64,000 nt of DNA from Desulforhopalus sp. (GTDB lineage: Bacteria; Desulfobacterota; Desulfobulbia; Desulfobulbales; Desulfocapsaceae), in assembly GCA_030247675.1 (NCBI GenBank), contig JAOTRX010000002.1, positions 1,426,001 to 1,490,000 of the forward strand, read 5' to 3'. Shown piece by piece: positions 7,708-18,500 of the stretch (its first letter is position 1; each line of letters begins with the position of its first letter). The position numbers and the translations under genes are program-made. Under the pieces are notes generated by a model. It saw only the letters and a program-made list of their open reading frames with translations, ran no database searches and was not told the DNA's origin.

Positions 7708-9192
7708 GTGAAGATAATGAAACCAATACTAATTCTCGTCGCCCTTATCGTCGCCCTCGGTGGCGGCTACTGGTTTGGTCTGCAGCAAACTCCCAGCCGG
7801 GCTCCTGCCGAAAGCGGGCACGATCACGCCGGGGAGGTTGCTGAGACGGGGGCGAAGCAGCAGTATACCTGCGGCATGCATCCCTTTATCATCCGCGACG
7901 AGCCGGGGCTCTGCCCGATCTGCAATATGGAGCTGACGCCGGTCAAGCCCGGCACCACCGGTTCGCAGCCGCAGGCCCAGACGCCGGCCACGGTCAAACA
8001 GTGGCGGTCACCGATGGATCCGACCTATGTCCGCGACGCACCCGGCAAGGATTATATGGGCCATGACCTGGTGCCGGTAACTGAGGGCGGCGGGGGCGAC
8101 GGGGCGATCACCATCGATCCGGTCACCGCCCAGAATATGGGGGTGCGCACCGAGCCGGTGGTTCGCCGGACGCTTGCCAAGACGGTCCGTACCGTCGGTC
8201 TCATGACCTATGAGGAGGGGCGGCAGTTCTCGGTGAACAGCAAGATAGAGGGCTGGATCGAGAAATTCTTCGTCAACCAGGAAGGCCAGACCATCAAGAA
8301 AGGCCAGCCGCTTCTGGCCATCTACAGCCCGGAGCTGGTGGCGGCCCAGCAGGAATATCTGCTGGCTCTGCGCAACAGCAAGAAACTTTCGGAAAATCCG
8401 GTGCCGGAGGTTGCGGAAAGCGCCCGGCGCCTCCTCGATGCCGCCCGTACCCGCCTGAAATACTGGGATATCAGCGATGAGCAGATTGCCGCCATTGAAA
8501 AATCCGGGCAGACGACCAAGACCCTCACCCTCTACAGCCCGCACAGCGGCATCGTCACGGTGAAGAAGGCCCTGGAGGGGATGCGGGTCATGGCCGGTGA
8601 GGAGCTGCTGCAGATCTCCGATATCTCGCGGATCTGGATCAATGCCGATATTTTCGAATACGAACTGCCCTGGGTGAAGGTCGGGCAGACGGCACGGGTG
8701 GAACTGCCCTTTGCCCAGGGCAAGGTCTATACCGGCCGGATCACCTATATCTACCCCTACCTGAAAAATGAGACGCGCACCGCCCGGGCGCGCATCGAGC
8801 TTGCCAACCCAGGTTTTGAGCTGAAGCCGGATATGTACGCCAATGTGCAGATCGACACTGAGGGAGTCAGCGGCGCTTTAGCCATCCCCAGCAACGCCGT
8901 GCTCAATTCCGGGGCCGGCCAGACGGTCTTTGTCGCCCTGGAGGGCGGCAAGTTTGCGCCGCGGCCGGTGACCACCGGTATCACCGACGATAACGGCTTT
9001 ATCCATGTCCAGAGCGGCCTTGCGGAAGGCGAGTCGGTGGTGGTCTCGGCCCAGTTCATGCTTGATTCGGAGAGTTCGTTGCGTGAGGCGCTGCGCAAGA
9101 TGACGGCGGCCCCGGTGGCCGCTCCGGCTCCGGCTCCGGCTGCGGCGACTGCTGCGCCTGCGCCGGAAAAACTCGATGATCTTTTCAAGTAG
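7708..9192 (+). CDS. cusB: RND efflux periplasmic adaptor with heavy-metal-binding domain (CusB-like)
   Basis: A 494-residue membrane-fusion protein. It has an N-terminal signal anchor (LILVALIVALGGGYWFG), then a heavy-metal-binding domain near 50-78 with YTCGMHPF and CPICNMEL (paired Cys and Met). A second, cysteine-free copy follows (SPMDPTYV, GKDYMGHDLVPV), and then the barrel-sandwich, alpha-hairpin and beta-barrel regions typical of CusB. The C-terminus is Ala/Pro-rich. The GTG start at 7708 is chosen because AGGAG lies 7 bp upstream; the ATG four codons in is too far. It hands Cu(I)/Ag(I) to the inner-membrane pump coded 20 bp downstream. Confidence 0.9.
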   Translation: MKIMKPILILVALIVALGGGYWFGLQQTPSRAPAESGHDHAGEVAETGAKQQYTCGMHPFIIRDEPGLCPICNMELTPVKPGTTGSQPQAQTPATVKQWRSPMDPTYVRDAPGKDYMGHDLVPVTEGGGGDGAITIDPVTAQNMGVRTEPVVRRTLAKTVRTVGLMTYEEGRQFSVNSKIEGWIEKFFVNQEGQTIKKGQPLLAIYSPELVAAQQEYLLALRNSKKLSENPVPEVAESARRLLDAARTRLKYWDISDEQIAAIEKSGQTTKTLTLYSPHSGIVTVKKALEGMRVMAGEELLQISDISRIWINADIFEYELPWVKVGQTARVELPFAQGKVYTGRITYIYPYLKNETRTARARIELANPGFELKPDMYANVQIDTEGVSGALAIPSNAVLNSGAGQTVFVALEGGKFAPRPVTTGITDDNGFIHVQSGLAEGESVVVSAQFMLDSESSLREALRKMTAAPVAAPAPAPAAATAAPAPEKLDDLFK

Positions 9193-9212
9193 GGTTTACC
9201 GCGGAGAACGTC

Positions 9213-12200
9213 ATGCTTGAAAAAATCATCAGCTGGTCGATGCGCAACACCTTCATGGTCATCCTCATGACCCTGTTTCTGGTCATCGCCGGGCTGTATT
9301 CACTGAAGAACACCCCGGTCGATGCCATCCCCGACCTCTCCGACGTCCAGGTCATCATCTACACCAAGTACCAGGGCCAGGCGCCGCAGGTGGTGGAAGA
9401 CCAGGTCACCTATCCGCTGACCACCCAGATGCTCGCCGTCCCCGGCGCCAAGGTGGTGCGCGGCTACTCGTTTTTCGGCAGCAGCTTTATCTACATCATC
9501 TTCGAGGACGGCACCGACATGTACTGGGCCCGGTCGCGGGTCCTCGAATACCTCAACTACGTCTCCGGCAAATTGCCGCAGGGGGTGACCCCGGTCCTCG
9601 GTCCGGACGCCACCGGCGTTGGCTGGATTTACGAATACACCCTGCAGAGCAAACGCCATAACCTCCAGGAACTGCGCTCCATTCAAGACTGGTATCTGCG
9701 CTACGAGCTGACCTCGCTGGAAGGAGTCAGCGAGGTGGCAAGCCTCGGCGGTTTCGTCAAACAATATCAGGTGGCTGTCGATCCCAACAAGCTCATGGCT
9801 TACAATATCCCGATCACCGAGGTGATGATGGCCATCCAGAAGGCCAACCTCGATGTCGGCGGCGGCGCCATCGAGATGGGCGAGACCGAGTTTGTGGTGC
9901 GCAGCCACGGCTATATCAAAAACCTTGAAGACATCCGCAATATCGTCGTCATGAGCAGCAAGGACGGTACGCCGGTGCTCGTTAAAAACCTCGCCGAGGT
10001 GCGCTTGGGGCCGGAGATGCGCCGCGGTGTTGCCGAATGGAACGGCGAAGGGGAGACGGTGGGTGGCATCATCGTCATGCGTTTTGGCGAGAATGCCCTT
10101 TCAACCATTCAGCGGGTAAAGGACAAGCTTGAGACCCTGAAAACCGGGCTGCCGGAGGGGGTGACGATTCACACCGCCTATGACCGCTCCGGCCTCATTG
10201 AGCGGGCCATTTCTACCCTGCGGGAAAAACTTCTTGAGGAAAGCATCGTCGTTGCCCTGGTCATCGCCCTCTTTCTCTTTCATCTGCCGAGCGCCCTGGT
10301 GGCCATCGTCACCTTGCCGGTGGCCATCCTCATGGCCTTCACCATCATGTACGCCCAGGGGATCAACGCCAATATCATGAGTCTTGGCGGCATCGCCATT
10401 GCCATCGGGGCGATGATCGACGCGGCGATCATCATGATCGAAAACGCCCATAAACACCTGGAGCGCGACCGCGGCAAGAAGCCGCACGGGAGAATCATCC
10501 TTGATGCGGCGGTGGAGGTGGGGCCGACGCTGTTTTTCTCGCTCCTGGTCATCACCGTGTCCTTTGTGCCAGTCTTTACCCTGACCGAGCAGTCGGGGCG
10601 GATGTTCAAGCCGCTGGCCTTCACCAAGACCTACGCCATGGCCGCCGCCGCTTTTCTGTCGATCACCCTGGTGCCGGTGCTGATGGGCTGGTTTATAAGG
10701 GGCCGGATCAAGGAGGAAAAGGCCAACCCACTTAACCGGCTGTTGATCGCCATCTATCATCCCTTTGTCGATCTGGTGCTGAAGTGGCGAAAGACGACGC
10801 TCCTGCTGGCGCTTGCCGCCATGCTGTCCATTTCCTGGCCGCTGTCGAAGATGGGCTCGGAGTTCATGCCGGCCCTCTACGAAGGCGATCTCCTCTATAT
10901 GCCGACGACCCTGCCCGGACTGTCGGTGACCAAGGCCAAGGAGATCCTCCAGCAGACCGACCGGATTATCCGCCAGTTCCCAGAGGTGGAGCACGTCTTC
11001 GGTAAGATCGGCCGGGCCGAGACGGCCACCGATCCGGCGCCGATGATGATGATCGAAACGACCATCACCCTGAAGCCGGAGGCGGAGTGGCGCAAGGTGG
11101 CCAGTAAGCGCTTCTTCTCGGAGTGGCCGGAGGGGCTGGAGGCAGTGAAAAAGCCCCTGCGCTGGCTGTGGCCCGAGCATCGGCCGATAACGGTGCCTGA
11201 ACTGATCGACCGCCTGAACAGCGCCATCCAGTTTCCGGGGCTCACCAACGCCTGGACCATGCCGATCAAGACCCGTATCGATATGTTGTCGACTGGCATC
11301 AAGACGCCGGTGGGCATCAAGATCATGGGTAACGATCTGGCGACCCTCAGCCGCATCGGTGAGGAGGTGGAGGCGGTGGTGCGCACCGTGCCGGGGACGC
11401 TGTCGGCTATCGCCGAACGGGCGGTGGGCGGCCGTTATCTCGATATCCGCATCGACCGCCTGAGTGCCGCTCGTTACGGCATTAACGTCGGGACCATTCA
11501 AGAGATTATCCAGACGGCGGTGGGCGGCATGTCGATCAGCGAGACGGTCGAAGGGTTGGAGCGCTATCCGATAAGTGTCCGCTATGACAGGGATTTCCGC
11601 AGCGATATCGATTCTCTGAAGCGGGTCCTGGTGCCGGGAGCGGGGGGACGGCACATCCCTCTTGAGCAGCTGGCGAGTATCTCGGTCAGCAGCGATCCGG
11701 ACAGCATCAAGAGCGAGAACGGCCGGCGCACTGCCTGGGTCTACGTCGATATCAAGGATGTCGATGTCGGCAGTTATGTGCAAAGTGCCAAGGCGGCGGT
11801 GGCTAGCCATATCAAGTTGCCGCAGGGCTACAATATCGTCTGGAGCGGCCAGTACGAATATATGGAGAAGGCCCGGGAGCGACTGCTGGTGATCATTCCG
11901 CTGACGATACTGATTATCTTCGTCATCATCTACATCAACACCGGCAGTCTGATGAAGACCGGCATTGTCTTTCTGGCCGTACCGTTCTCCTTGGTGGGGG
12001 CCTTCTGGTTCCTCCATCTACTTGGCTACCATCTGTCGGTGGCGGTGTGGGTCGGGCTTATTGCCCTGGCGGGCCTTGATGCCGAGACCGGCGTGGTCAT
12101 GCTTCTCTATCTCGATCTGGCCCATAAACGCTGGCAGGACAAGGGGCGGATGGTCACCCGCGGCGATCTGGCGCAGGCCATCCACTATGGGGCGGTGCAG

Positions 12201-12431
12201 CGGATTCGTCCGAAGGTGATGACCATTGCCGTCATCATCGCCGGTCTTTTGCCAATCATGTGGAGCCACGGTGCCGGGTCGGATGTCATGAAGCGCATCG
12301 CCGCGCCGATGGTCGGTGGAGTCGTTACCTCGGGACTCATGGAATTGCTGGTGTATCCGGTGATATTTTATATCTGGCGGGGTTGGCGGTTGCAGAAAAG
12401 CACGGTGGCCACGACCGCCCAGGAGGAGTAG
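9213..12431 (+). CDS. cusA: Heavy-metal RND efflux pump (CusA/CzcA family)
   Basis: A 1072-residue inner-membrane proton-driven pump with 12 expected membrane helices (first MRNTFMVILMTLFLVIAGLYS) and two large periplasmic loops. The CusA-type methionine sites appear present: YMPTTLPG (Met563), the Met-rich DPAPMMMIETT segment and RIDMLSTGIKTPVGIK (Met691). These favour Cu(I)/Ag(I) over divalent zinc/cobalt/cadmium. GLDAETGVVMLLYLD in the second transmembrane half carries acidic proton-relay residues. The start ATG follows GGAGAACGTC. The TAG stop lies inside a degenerate R2 repeat. Substrate specificity is inferred from the family residues. Confidence 0.93.
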   Translation: MLEKIISWSMRNTFMVILMTLFLVIAGLYSLKNTPVDAIPDLSDVQVIIYTKYQGQAPQVVEDQVTYPLTTQMLAVPGAKVVRGYSFFGSSFIYIIFEDGTDMYWARSRVLEYLNYVSGKLPQGVTPVLGPDATGVGWIYEYTLQSKRHNLQELRSIQDWYLRYELTSLEGVSEVASLGGFVKQYQVAVDPNKLMAYNIPITEVMMAIQKANLDVGGGAIEMGETEFVVRSHGYIKNLEDIRNIVVMSSKDGTPVLVKNLAEVRLGPEMRRGVAEWNGEGETVGGIIVMRFGENALSTIQRVKDKLETLKTGLPEGVTIHTAYDRSGLIERAISTLREKLLEESIVVALVIALFLFHLPSALVAIVTLPVAILMAFTIMYAQGINANIMSLGGIAIAIGAMIDAAIIMIENAHKHLERDRGKKPHGRIILDAAVEVGPTLFFSLLVITVSFVPVFTLTEQSGRMFKPLAFTKTYAMAAAAFLSITLVPVLMGWFIRGRIKEEKANPLNRLLIAIYHPFVDLVLKWRKTTLLLALAAMLSISWPLSKMGSEFMPALYEGDLLYMPTTLPGLSVTKAKEILQQTDRIIRQFPEVEHVFGKIGRAETATDPAPMMMIETTITLKPEAEWRKVASKRFFSEWPEGLEAVKKPLRWLWPEHRPITVPELIDRLNSAIQFPGLTNAWTMPIKTRIDMLSTGIKTPVGIKIMGNDLATLSRIGEEVEAVVRTVPGTLSAIAERAVGGRYLDIRIDRLSAARYGINVGTIQEIIQTAVGGMSISETVEGLERYPISVRYDRDFRSDIDSLKRVLVPGAGGRHIPLEQLASISVSSDPDSIKSENGRRTAWVYVDIKDVDVGSYVQSAKAAVASHIKLPQGYNIVWSGQYEYMEKARERLLVIIPLTILIIFVIIYINTGSLMKTGIVFLAVPFSLVGAFWFLHLLGYHLSVAVWVGLIALAGLDAETGVVMLLYLDLAHKRWQDKGRMVTRGDLAQAIHYGAVQRIRPKVMTIAVIIAGLLPIMWSHGAGSDVMKRIAAPMVGGVVTSGLMELLVYPVIFYIWRGWRLQKSTVATTAQEE

Positions 12432-12451
12432 GGTGCATTTCATGCACCCTT
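12428..12451 (+). repeat. R2 core, short degenerate copy at cusA stop
   Basis: GTAGGGTGCATTTCATGCACCC: the palindromic R2 core with a changed centre. The cusA TAG stop codon is made from its first bases. Confidence 0.6.
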
Positions 12452-12490
12452 AACCGTTTTTTCTTTAATAAGTATCTCAAGGAGTTGTAC

Positions 12491-12988
12491 ATGAAACGCG
12501 GAATTTTGATTCTTTCACTACTTGCCCTTCTCACCCTGCCGGCCTATGGCATGGCCCAGGATCACAGCGCCCACGGCGGGCAGAGCGGTAAGGCTGCCCC
12601 GGCCGCCCCCCAGAGCGGTCATGAGGCGATGATGCACGGCGGCGCCATCATGCTTCCGGAGCTTACCGTCGATGGTGTCAAGGGCATGGTCCACCTGATG
12701 GACACCGGTGCCATGATGGCCAAGATGGGCAAAAAGGAGAACTACCACTTTATGGTCGCCTTTAGCGAGGCAGCCACCGGCAAGGCAATCTCCCAGGGCA
12801 GCGTCGCCCTGAAGATAACCGGACCGGGTGAGGCCAAGGCCGGTGAGCCGCTGGCCCTGATGGCCATGGCCGGTCAGTTCGGCGCCGACATCAGTCTGCC
12901 CGGCAAGGGCCTCTACACCCTGGAAGTCGGCAGCAAGCTGGCCGACGGGGCGAAGCGGCAGTTTAAATTTCAGTATACGGTGAAGTAA
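12491..12988 (+). CDS. Periplasmic YtkA/FixH-like protein, Met/His-rich N-terminus
   Basis: A 165-residue exported protein. The signal peptide is about 1-22 (ILSLLALLTLPAYGMAQ). A Met/His-rich stretch follows (DHSAHGGQSG, GHEAMMHGGAIM, MMAKMGKKENYHFM) and then a beta-rich domain to the C-terminus that resembles YtkA-like domains (NYHFMVAFSEAATG, GLYTLEVGSKL). The Met/His content and its position 60 bp after the CusA pump suggest a copper/silver-binding periplasmic accessory, with the role of CusF but without its fold signature. The start has AAGGAGTTGTAC upstream. The domain call is moderate and the metal binding is inferred. Confidence 0.65.
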   Translation: MKRGILILSLLALLTLPAYGMAQDHSAHGGQSGKAAPAAPQSGHEAMMHGGAIMLPELTVDGVKGMVHLMDTGAMMAKMGKKENYHFMVAFSEAATGKAISQGSVALKITGPGEAKAGEPLALMAMAGQFGADISLPGKGLYTLEVGSKLADGAKRQFKFQYTVK

Positions 12989-13034
12989 GCGGGAGTTTGT
13001 CGGAGGGGGCTTTGCACGTCATCTGTTTTGATGA

Positions 13035-13075
13035 TGGTGCGTGGAACGCACCCTCCGAAAAAATCATGCCATCTG
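13035..13075 (+). repeat. R2-related degenerate copy
   Basis: GGTGCGTGGAACGCACC followed by CTCCGAAAAAATCATGCC; compare the 3' half of the 3833-3948 copy (CTACGAAAAACAAATGCC). It lies in the gap between the cus block and the toxin-antitoxin pair. Confidence 0.5.
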
Positions 13076-13165
13076 TTCCCTGAGGTGGCGGTTGCCCATC
13101 ATTGACAACGGTACTGGAAAGCCGTACTGTAAAACCAGACGACTATTCCAGACAAGGAGGCAACA

Positions 13166-13417
13166 ATGCTTGAAACGACCGCTAATGAGTTCCGAAAAAC
13201 GCTCAAGGAAAAAGTCGATAGCTGTATCAAAAACCACGAGGTTTTGCGGGTAAAACGGAAAAACGGCGAAAATTTCGTTATTCTCGGCGAGGACGATTGG
13301 TCAGCTATCGAAGAAACGCTGTATCTTAATCGGGTTCCCGGCCTGGTGGAAAGCATTCATGCCGCTGCATTGGAACCGCTCGCTGAAGGGACGCCCCTTG
13401 AAAGGATTGACTGGTGA
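13166..13417 (+). CDS. Phd/YefM-family antitoxin
   Basis: An 83-residue antitoxin. The N-terminal half (MLETTANEFRKTLKEKVDSC, then VLRVKRKNGENFVILGEDDW) is the Phd/YefM DNA-binding fold, and the C-terminal tail (LVESIHAAALEPLAEG) would wrap the toxin. AAGGAGG lies 7 bp before the ATG. It overlaps the toxin start by 4 bp (GTGA), the usual coupling. Such antitoxins repress their own promoter alone or with the toxin. Confidence 0.85.
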   Translation: MLETTANEFRKTLKEKVDSCIKNHEVLRVKRKNGENFVILGEDDWSAIEETLYLNRVPGLVESIHAAALEPLAEGTPLERIDW

Positions 13418-13680
13418 GCTGGACGGTCATTCTTTCGAAAAAGGCAATCAAGGATATCGAGAAACTAAAGCAGGCCGGTCTTGCCTCTGCAGCGAAGGAC
13501 TTGCTGCATCTGCTGCAGACTGATCCCTTTGTCACGCCTCCCCGCTGTGAAAAATTGGTGGGCAATCTCCAGGGTTTCTATTCCAGAAGAATCAATATTC
13601 AGCACAGACTTGTCTATGCCGTCGACAAAAATGCTCGAACGATTCACGTCCTGCGGATGTGGTCGCACTACGAGGAGTAG
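13414..13680 (+). CDS. Txe/YoeB-family endoribonuclease toxin
   Basis: An 88-residue ribosome-dependent mRNA interferase. Family features seen are SKKAIKDIEKLKQAG at the N-terminus, PPRCEKLVGNLQGFYSRRIN in the middle, HRLVYAVD (catalytic Arg region) and the C-terminal WSHYEE carrying the catalytic His-Tyr. Starts at GTG overlapping the antitoxin stop. All expected catalytic positions look intact, so the pair may be functional. Confidence 0.88.
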   Translation: MSWTVILSKKAIKDIEKLKQAGLASAAKDLLHLLQTDPFVTPPRCEKLVGNLQGFYSRRINIQHRLVYAVDKNARTIHVLRMWSHYEE

Positions 13681-13726
13681 TGCGCGTCGCCTCCCTCGTT
13701 TTCCCTTTGCGACACACTGAAATACA

Positions 13727-15355
13727 TCAGACCATCCGCTCTCGCACATGGCGGCGATAGGATTCGTAGTCACCTTCGTGGATGCGCATTTCGCCATGGT
13801 CGATCTCCATGACCCTTGTCACCAGCGACCGAAGGAAATGCCGATCGTGGCTGACGAGAATAACGGTGCCTTCAAATTTCTGCAGGGCGGCGAGGAGGAC
13901 CTCCCGCGACTGGATGTCAAGATGGTTGGTCGGTTCGTCGAGGATGAGGAAGTTAAGGGGGCGTCCGAGGAGGCGCGCCAGGATGATCCGGCTCTTTTCG
14001 CCGCCAGACAGTGTGCTGATGCGTTTGTCGACATCGTCGCCAGTAAAGAGGAAGGCGCCACAGAGGTTGCGGATGACACCGATGTTCTCAAGAGGCATGA
14101 CCTCCTGCACCGCCTCGAAGACCGTCTGCGTAGGGCTTAAGATATCCATGGCGTGCTGGCTGAAATAGCCGATCGTGACACCGGCGCCAATCAGTACCTG
14201 GCCTTCGCTCGGTTCGGTATTGCCGGTGATGACCTTGAGAAGCGTCGATTTGCCGGCGCCGTTGACGCCGACCACGGCAATCTTCTCCAACCGCCGCACC
14301 GTGCCGTGCAGGCCGCTGAACACCGGAATGACCCGGCCATCGTGGCCGGTCCAACTCTTGCCGAGGTTTTTCAGGTGCAGGACATCGTCGCCGGAGCGCG
14401 GCGGCACGGGGAAGTCAAATTTCATGACCCGCTGCTCAGGTGGCAGGACGATGCGTTCGATCTTGTCGATCTTCTTTACCCGCGACTGCACCTGCGAGGC
14501 GTGGGAGGCCCGGGCGGCAAAGCGGGCGATGAATTCCTCTTCTTTAGCGAGCATCTCCTGCTGGCGTTTGAAGCTCGCCTGGAGTTGCTGGCGGCGGATC
14601 TCCCGCTCCTGCTCGTAAAAATCGAAGTTGCCGCTGTAGGTGGTGGTCGTGCCGTTGGCCACCTCGACAATGCGGCTGACGATCTTGTTCATAAACTCCC
14701 GGTCGTGGCAGGTCATCAGCAGGGCGCCTTTGAATTCCGTGCGCAGCCATTCCTCCAGCCAAAGAATAGATTCGATATCGAGGTGGTTGGTGGGTTCGTC
14801 AAGGAGCAGGACGTCCGGGTTGATGGTCAGGATCTTGGCCAGGGCGATGCGCATCTTCCAGCCGCCGCTGAATTTCTCAACCGGCGCTTGAAAATCGTCA
14901 GGGGAGATCCCGAGACCGGTGAGCACCGCCTGGGCTCGCGGCTCAAGATCGTAGCCACCGCGCTGCTCAAATATTTCCACCGCCTCGCCGTAGCGTTCCA
15001 GCAGCTCGGCCATGGCCGCGTCGTCCATCGGTTCGGACATCGCCGCCTCCATCTCCCGCATTCTCACACCCAGAGCGACGATATCGCCGGCCGCCGACAT
15101 GACCTCGGCGAGAACCGTTCTCCCGGCCATGTCACCGACATCCTGGGAAAAATAGCCGATAACGGTCTTTTTCGAGCAGGAGATCTCGCCCTTGTCCGGT
15201 TCTTCCTCGCCGGTGATAAGGCGGAAGATGGTGGTCTTGCCGGCGCCGTTCGGGCCGACCAGACCGGTGTGGGTGGCGGGGAGGATCTGCAGACTGGCGT
15301 TTTGCAGGAGAATCCGGCTGCCGTGCTGTTTCTGGATGTTGGTAAGATGAATCAT
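13727..15355 (-). CDS. ABC-F family ATPase (ribosome-associated type)
   Basis: A 542-residue soluble protein with two ABC ATPase domains and no membrane segments. Domain 1 has GPNGAGKTT (about 36), FSGGWKMRIALAKIL and LLLDEPTNHLD. A charged interdomain linker (YEQEREIRRQQLQASFKRQQ) follows, with basic RVKKIDKIERI after it. Domain 2 has GVNGAGKSTLLK, LSGGEKSRIILARLL and LILDEPTNHLD. ABC-F proteins act on translating ribosomes; which of the YbiT, YheS/Uup or EttA branches applies is not certain. It starts ATG at 15355 and stands alone between a toxin gene and a penicillin-binding protein gene. Confidence 0.9.
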   Translation of the reverse strand: MIHLTNIQKQHGSRILLQNASLQILPATHTGLVGPNGAGKTTIFRLITGEEEPDKGEISCSKKTVIGYFSQDVGDMAGRTVLAEVMSAAGDIVALGVRMREMEAAMSEPMDDAAMAELLERYGEAVEIFEQRGGYDLEPRAQAVLTGLGISPDDFQAPVEKFSGGWKMRIALAKILTINPDVLLLDEPTNHLDIESILWLEEWLRTEFKGALLMTCHDREFMNKIVSRIVEVANGTTTTYSGNFDFYEQEREIRRQQLQASFKRQQEMLAKEEEFIARFAARASHASQVQSRVKKIDKIERIVLPPEQRVMKFDFPVPPRSGDDVLHLKNLGKSWTGHDGRVIPVFSGLHGTVRRLEKIAVVGVNGAGKSTLLKVITGNTEPSEGQVLIGAGVTIGYFSQHAMDILSPTQTVFEAVQEVMPLENIGVIRNLCGAFLFTGDDVDKRISTLSGGEKSRIILARLLGRPLNFLILDEPTNHLDIQSREVLLAALQKFEGTVILVSHDRHFLRSLVTRVMEIDHGEMRIHEGDYESYRRHVRERMV

Positions 15356-15428
15356 GGCTCTCGGTGTCGGTGAGGGGGGAAAGTGTTGAGACGGGCTGCC
15401 CCCTGTAACCCAAGGGATGTCATACCCT

Positions 15429-15447
15429 TATACCCTTGTGGTATAAG
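15429..15447 (+). repeat. R1 half element (3' hairpin only)
   Basis: CTTATACCCTTGTGGTATAA matches the last 20 bp of R1 copies with one change; the first stem-loop is missing. It lies in the gap between the ABC-F and PBP genes. A very short match (GTGGTATAA) near 59567 may be another remnant. Confidence 0.5.
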
Positions 15448-15581
15448 TGCCTTGGTGGTGTTATCAATAAAGTATTTCCCGACTCACTTCCTTGTTTTTC
15501 TGACAGTTCTTTATGAGTAAGGCGCAAAAAAGGCCGGAAGTTAACACGATAGGCGGTGTCGATGCAAGGGCTAATTGTAAT

Positions 15582-18500
15582 TCAGCGCGGCGGCCACTTG
15601 AGAGGCAGGCTTGATTGGTTTGCGCTGTCCGGCCGACTCGGCTTGATGGGGAAACCCACCTGGCCGATTTGGTTTTGTTTGTTGGTCTCGTTGATATAGG
15701 GGAGGATGACCGGCACCATGCCCTTCAGGACCTGGAGGGGCAGGGCGGAGGTAAAGCTGAAAGCGGTGGCCGATTTGCCGCTGACAAAGGCGGTGAGTAC
15801 CCCGAAATGGCGGTCGCCGAGGTAGAAGACAAAGGTCGCGGTGCGGTTTAAGGCCTTTGATGAGGTCTTCGCCCCGGCGGTGCCGGAGGAGAAGATGCGG
15901 TTGTCGCCGGTGCCGGTTTTGCCGCCGATCGGCAAGGGGCTGCCGTCCGCCTGCTGGAAGCTGTTCAACAGCCGCCTGGCGGTGCCTTCGCTGACCACCT
16001 TGCCCATGGTTTCCTTGACGATCCGCGCCACATCGGGGTTGAGCACCTGCTGCGGTTGCGGCGGCGGTGGCTCGACGATGGTCTCATAGGGGGTGTCTTT
16101 GGCGAACTCCACCCTGGTGAAACGGTGGGTGGGATAGCGTTTGCCGTTGTTGAGGAGGATGCCGATCAATTCGGCCAGCGCCGCCGGCCGGTCGCCGGAG
16201 CTGCCGAGGGCGGTGGCCAGCGACGGCACCAGTTGCTCAAAGGGATAGCCGAGGTTGGCCCAGCGTCTGTGGATATCGGAGAAGGCGTCGATCTCAAGGA
16301 CGATCCGCACCCGCGAATCCCTGGCGTTTTTGGCCTTGGTGCGTAGCAGCCAGCCGTAGACCTCGCGGCGGACCTCGGCACTCTTTTCCATGGCGTCCTT
16401 CTGGGATTTTACCCCGGGTTGTTGCAGGTAATCCAGGAGCCAGAGCTCCAGGGGATGGAGGGCTGCCAGGTAGCCGAGATCCTTGAGATTGTAGGCTCCT
16501 GGCTTGTATTTCTCGTACATTGTCGACAACTTGGACTCGGTGGCCGCCTCGGCACCGGGCAGTTCCTCCTTGATAAAACGGACAAAGGTTGCCTCATCGG
16601 CCTTGGGGAAGAGGTGGCGGTGGATGATGGCCAGGCGCAATGGTGTCGGGTGCATCCCGGACAGGAGGGTTTCGAGACGCTCCTGGGAATTCTGGCCCTG
16701 GTATTTTTTCCAAAAGCGGCCAAGAAAGACCCGGCTTTCGGTGTCGATGAATTTGTCGAGCACCTCCTTACGCCGCGGGTCCTTGTCGTCAACGAGGACC
16801 TTGCGGTTGTTTTCCCATTGGGCGGAGCGGGTGGCGCTGACGATGTCGCGCATGATTCGCACGAAGGGCAGGTTGATGGAGTTCTGCAGGGCCTCGGTGA
16901 CGGTGACGACGCGGCTGTCGTCCTCCTTGCGGAAGTTGCCGAAGACGTGCAGGCCGCCGCCGGTGAAGAATTGTTCCTCCGGGTTGGCCGAGTAGGTACG
17001 CTCCATGGCCAGCCGCAAGAGGGTACGGAGCGGCAGCATCGGATCTTCCCGGAGCTGATCGCAGACCCAGGTGGAGAGTACATCTGGACGCTGCTCGGCG
17101 AATTCATCGAGCTGTTCCGGGCTGAGCTTGGCGACCTCTCCATACAGTTCGGCGATGATTTCCAGGTAGGTGACCAGGGTGCGCAGCTTGGCGGTGGAAC
17201 CGAGTTCCAGCTTGCTGCCCTCGTTGATGTCAAAAGGCGTTTCCGTGGTGTCGGTCTGCACCCGCACCACATTACCGGCCGGGGTGCACTCAAAGAGGGT
17301 AAAGCTGTAGGCGAGGGCTGCCGCCTGGTCCGGGGCCAGCAGGTATTTGCCGACCAGGCCCATGGCCTCGGCGCCAGTGGGCATCTCAAGGGTCTTGAGG
17401 TACCAGCTGACCTCCTCCTGCAATTTGCTGTTGAGGGTGGCGTTCACCGTCATGTCCATCCGGTCAAGATCGTAGAGGGAGGCGTCGAAGAGGCTGCTGA
17501 GGCGGTTGCGGACGACGTTGACCCCTTTATTGATCTCCACCTGTGGCGCCGCCGAGTTGGCCGAGAAATTGCGGAAGACCAGTGGCTGGGTCTGCACCGC
17601 CTCGCTGAGGGCCGGTTCGATAAAACCACCCTGGGCCAGGAGCCGTGCGTAGCTGTTGCTGAGCAGCGCCAGTTCGCTGTGGCCCTTGACGAGGTAAAAG
17701 GATGGGCGGCGATGGGCGATCATCAGGCTGATCACCTGCTTGAGGGCCTTGGCCTGCTGTTCAAGGGCGGTCCCCGTGGCATTTTTCAGCTGGAGGAGGC
17801 GGTTCAGCTCGGCAAACTCGGCGCCGTACCAGACGAAGAGACCATCGCCCAGGCCAATCACCTCGCCGGCGCCGGGCGCGGCCGATAGCGGCACGGAGTT
17901 GACATAGTCGAGAACCAGTTGCTTGCGGAAGGCCGAGGTGTCCTCGCCGCCCCGGTAGGCGCGGACGCTGGCCGAGGCCATCTGGTAGAGTTTGTCGGTG
18001 ATTGACGAGGTGATGCCGCTGTCGGAATGGCGGAATTTCTCGGTCTGGGTAGCGAGCGTGCTGCCGCCCATGGAGGGCAGGTTGATATTGACCAGCTCGC
18101 CGGTCTTCACCATGACCGCCTTGGAAAACCGGCCCCAGTCGACGGCGGGGTTGACCTTTGGATATTTATCGGACAGCAGGTCGCGGTTTTCAATAAAGAG
18201 CAGGGCCTGGACCACCGGCTGAGGGATGGCGGCAAAATCGGCATAGACCCGTTTCGGGTTGGTCATCCGGTACATCGTCTGCTCGGTTGCATCAAGGATA
18301 TGCAGGCCGGCCTGGCTTTTTTCGCTGTAGGGGATGTTGAAACCATAGGTGGCGTAGGCGCGCAGCTCGTCACTGACCCTGACCTGGCTGACTATTTCCA
18401 TGCCCTTTTGCTTGAGTTTTTCGGCCATCGCCGGCAACTGAACGTAGCCGAGGCGGAGGTCGTAAGGGCCTTTCTTCGGGAAAACGATGGAGTCACTCGG

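Noticed and set aside
10101..12017. Long minus-strand open frame opposite cusA
   Set aside because: Arg/His/Gln-rich composition without motifs; shadow of a confidently assigned pump gene.
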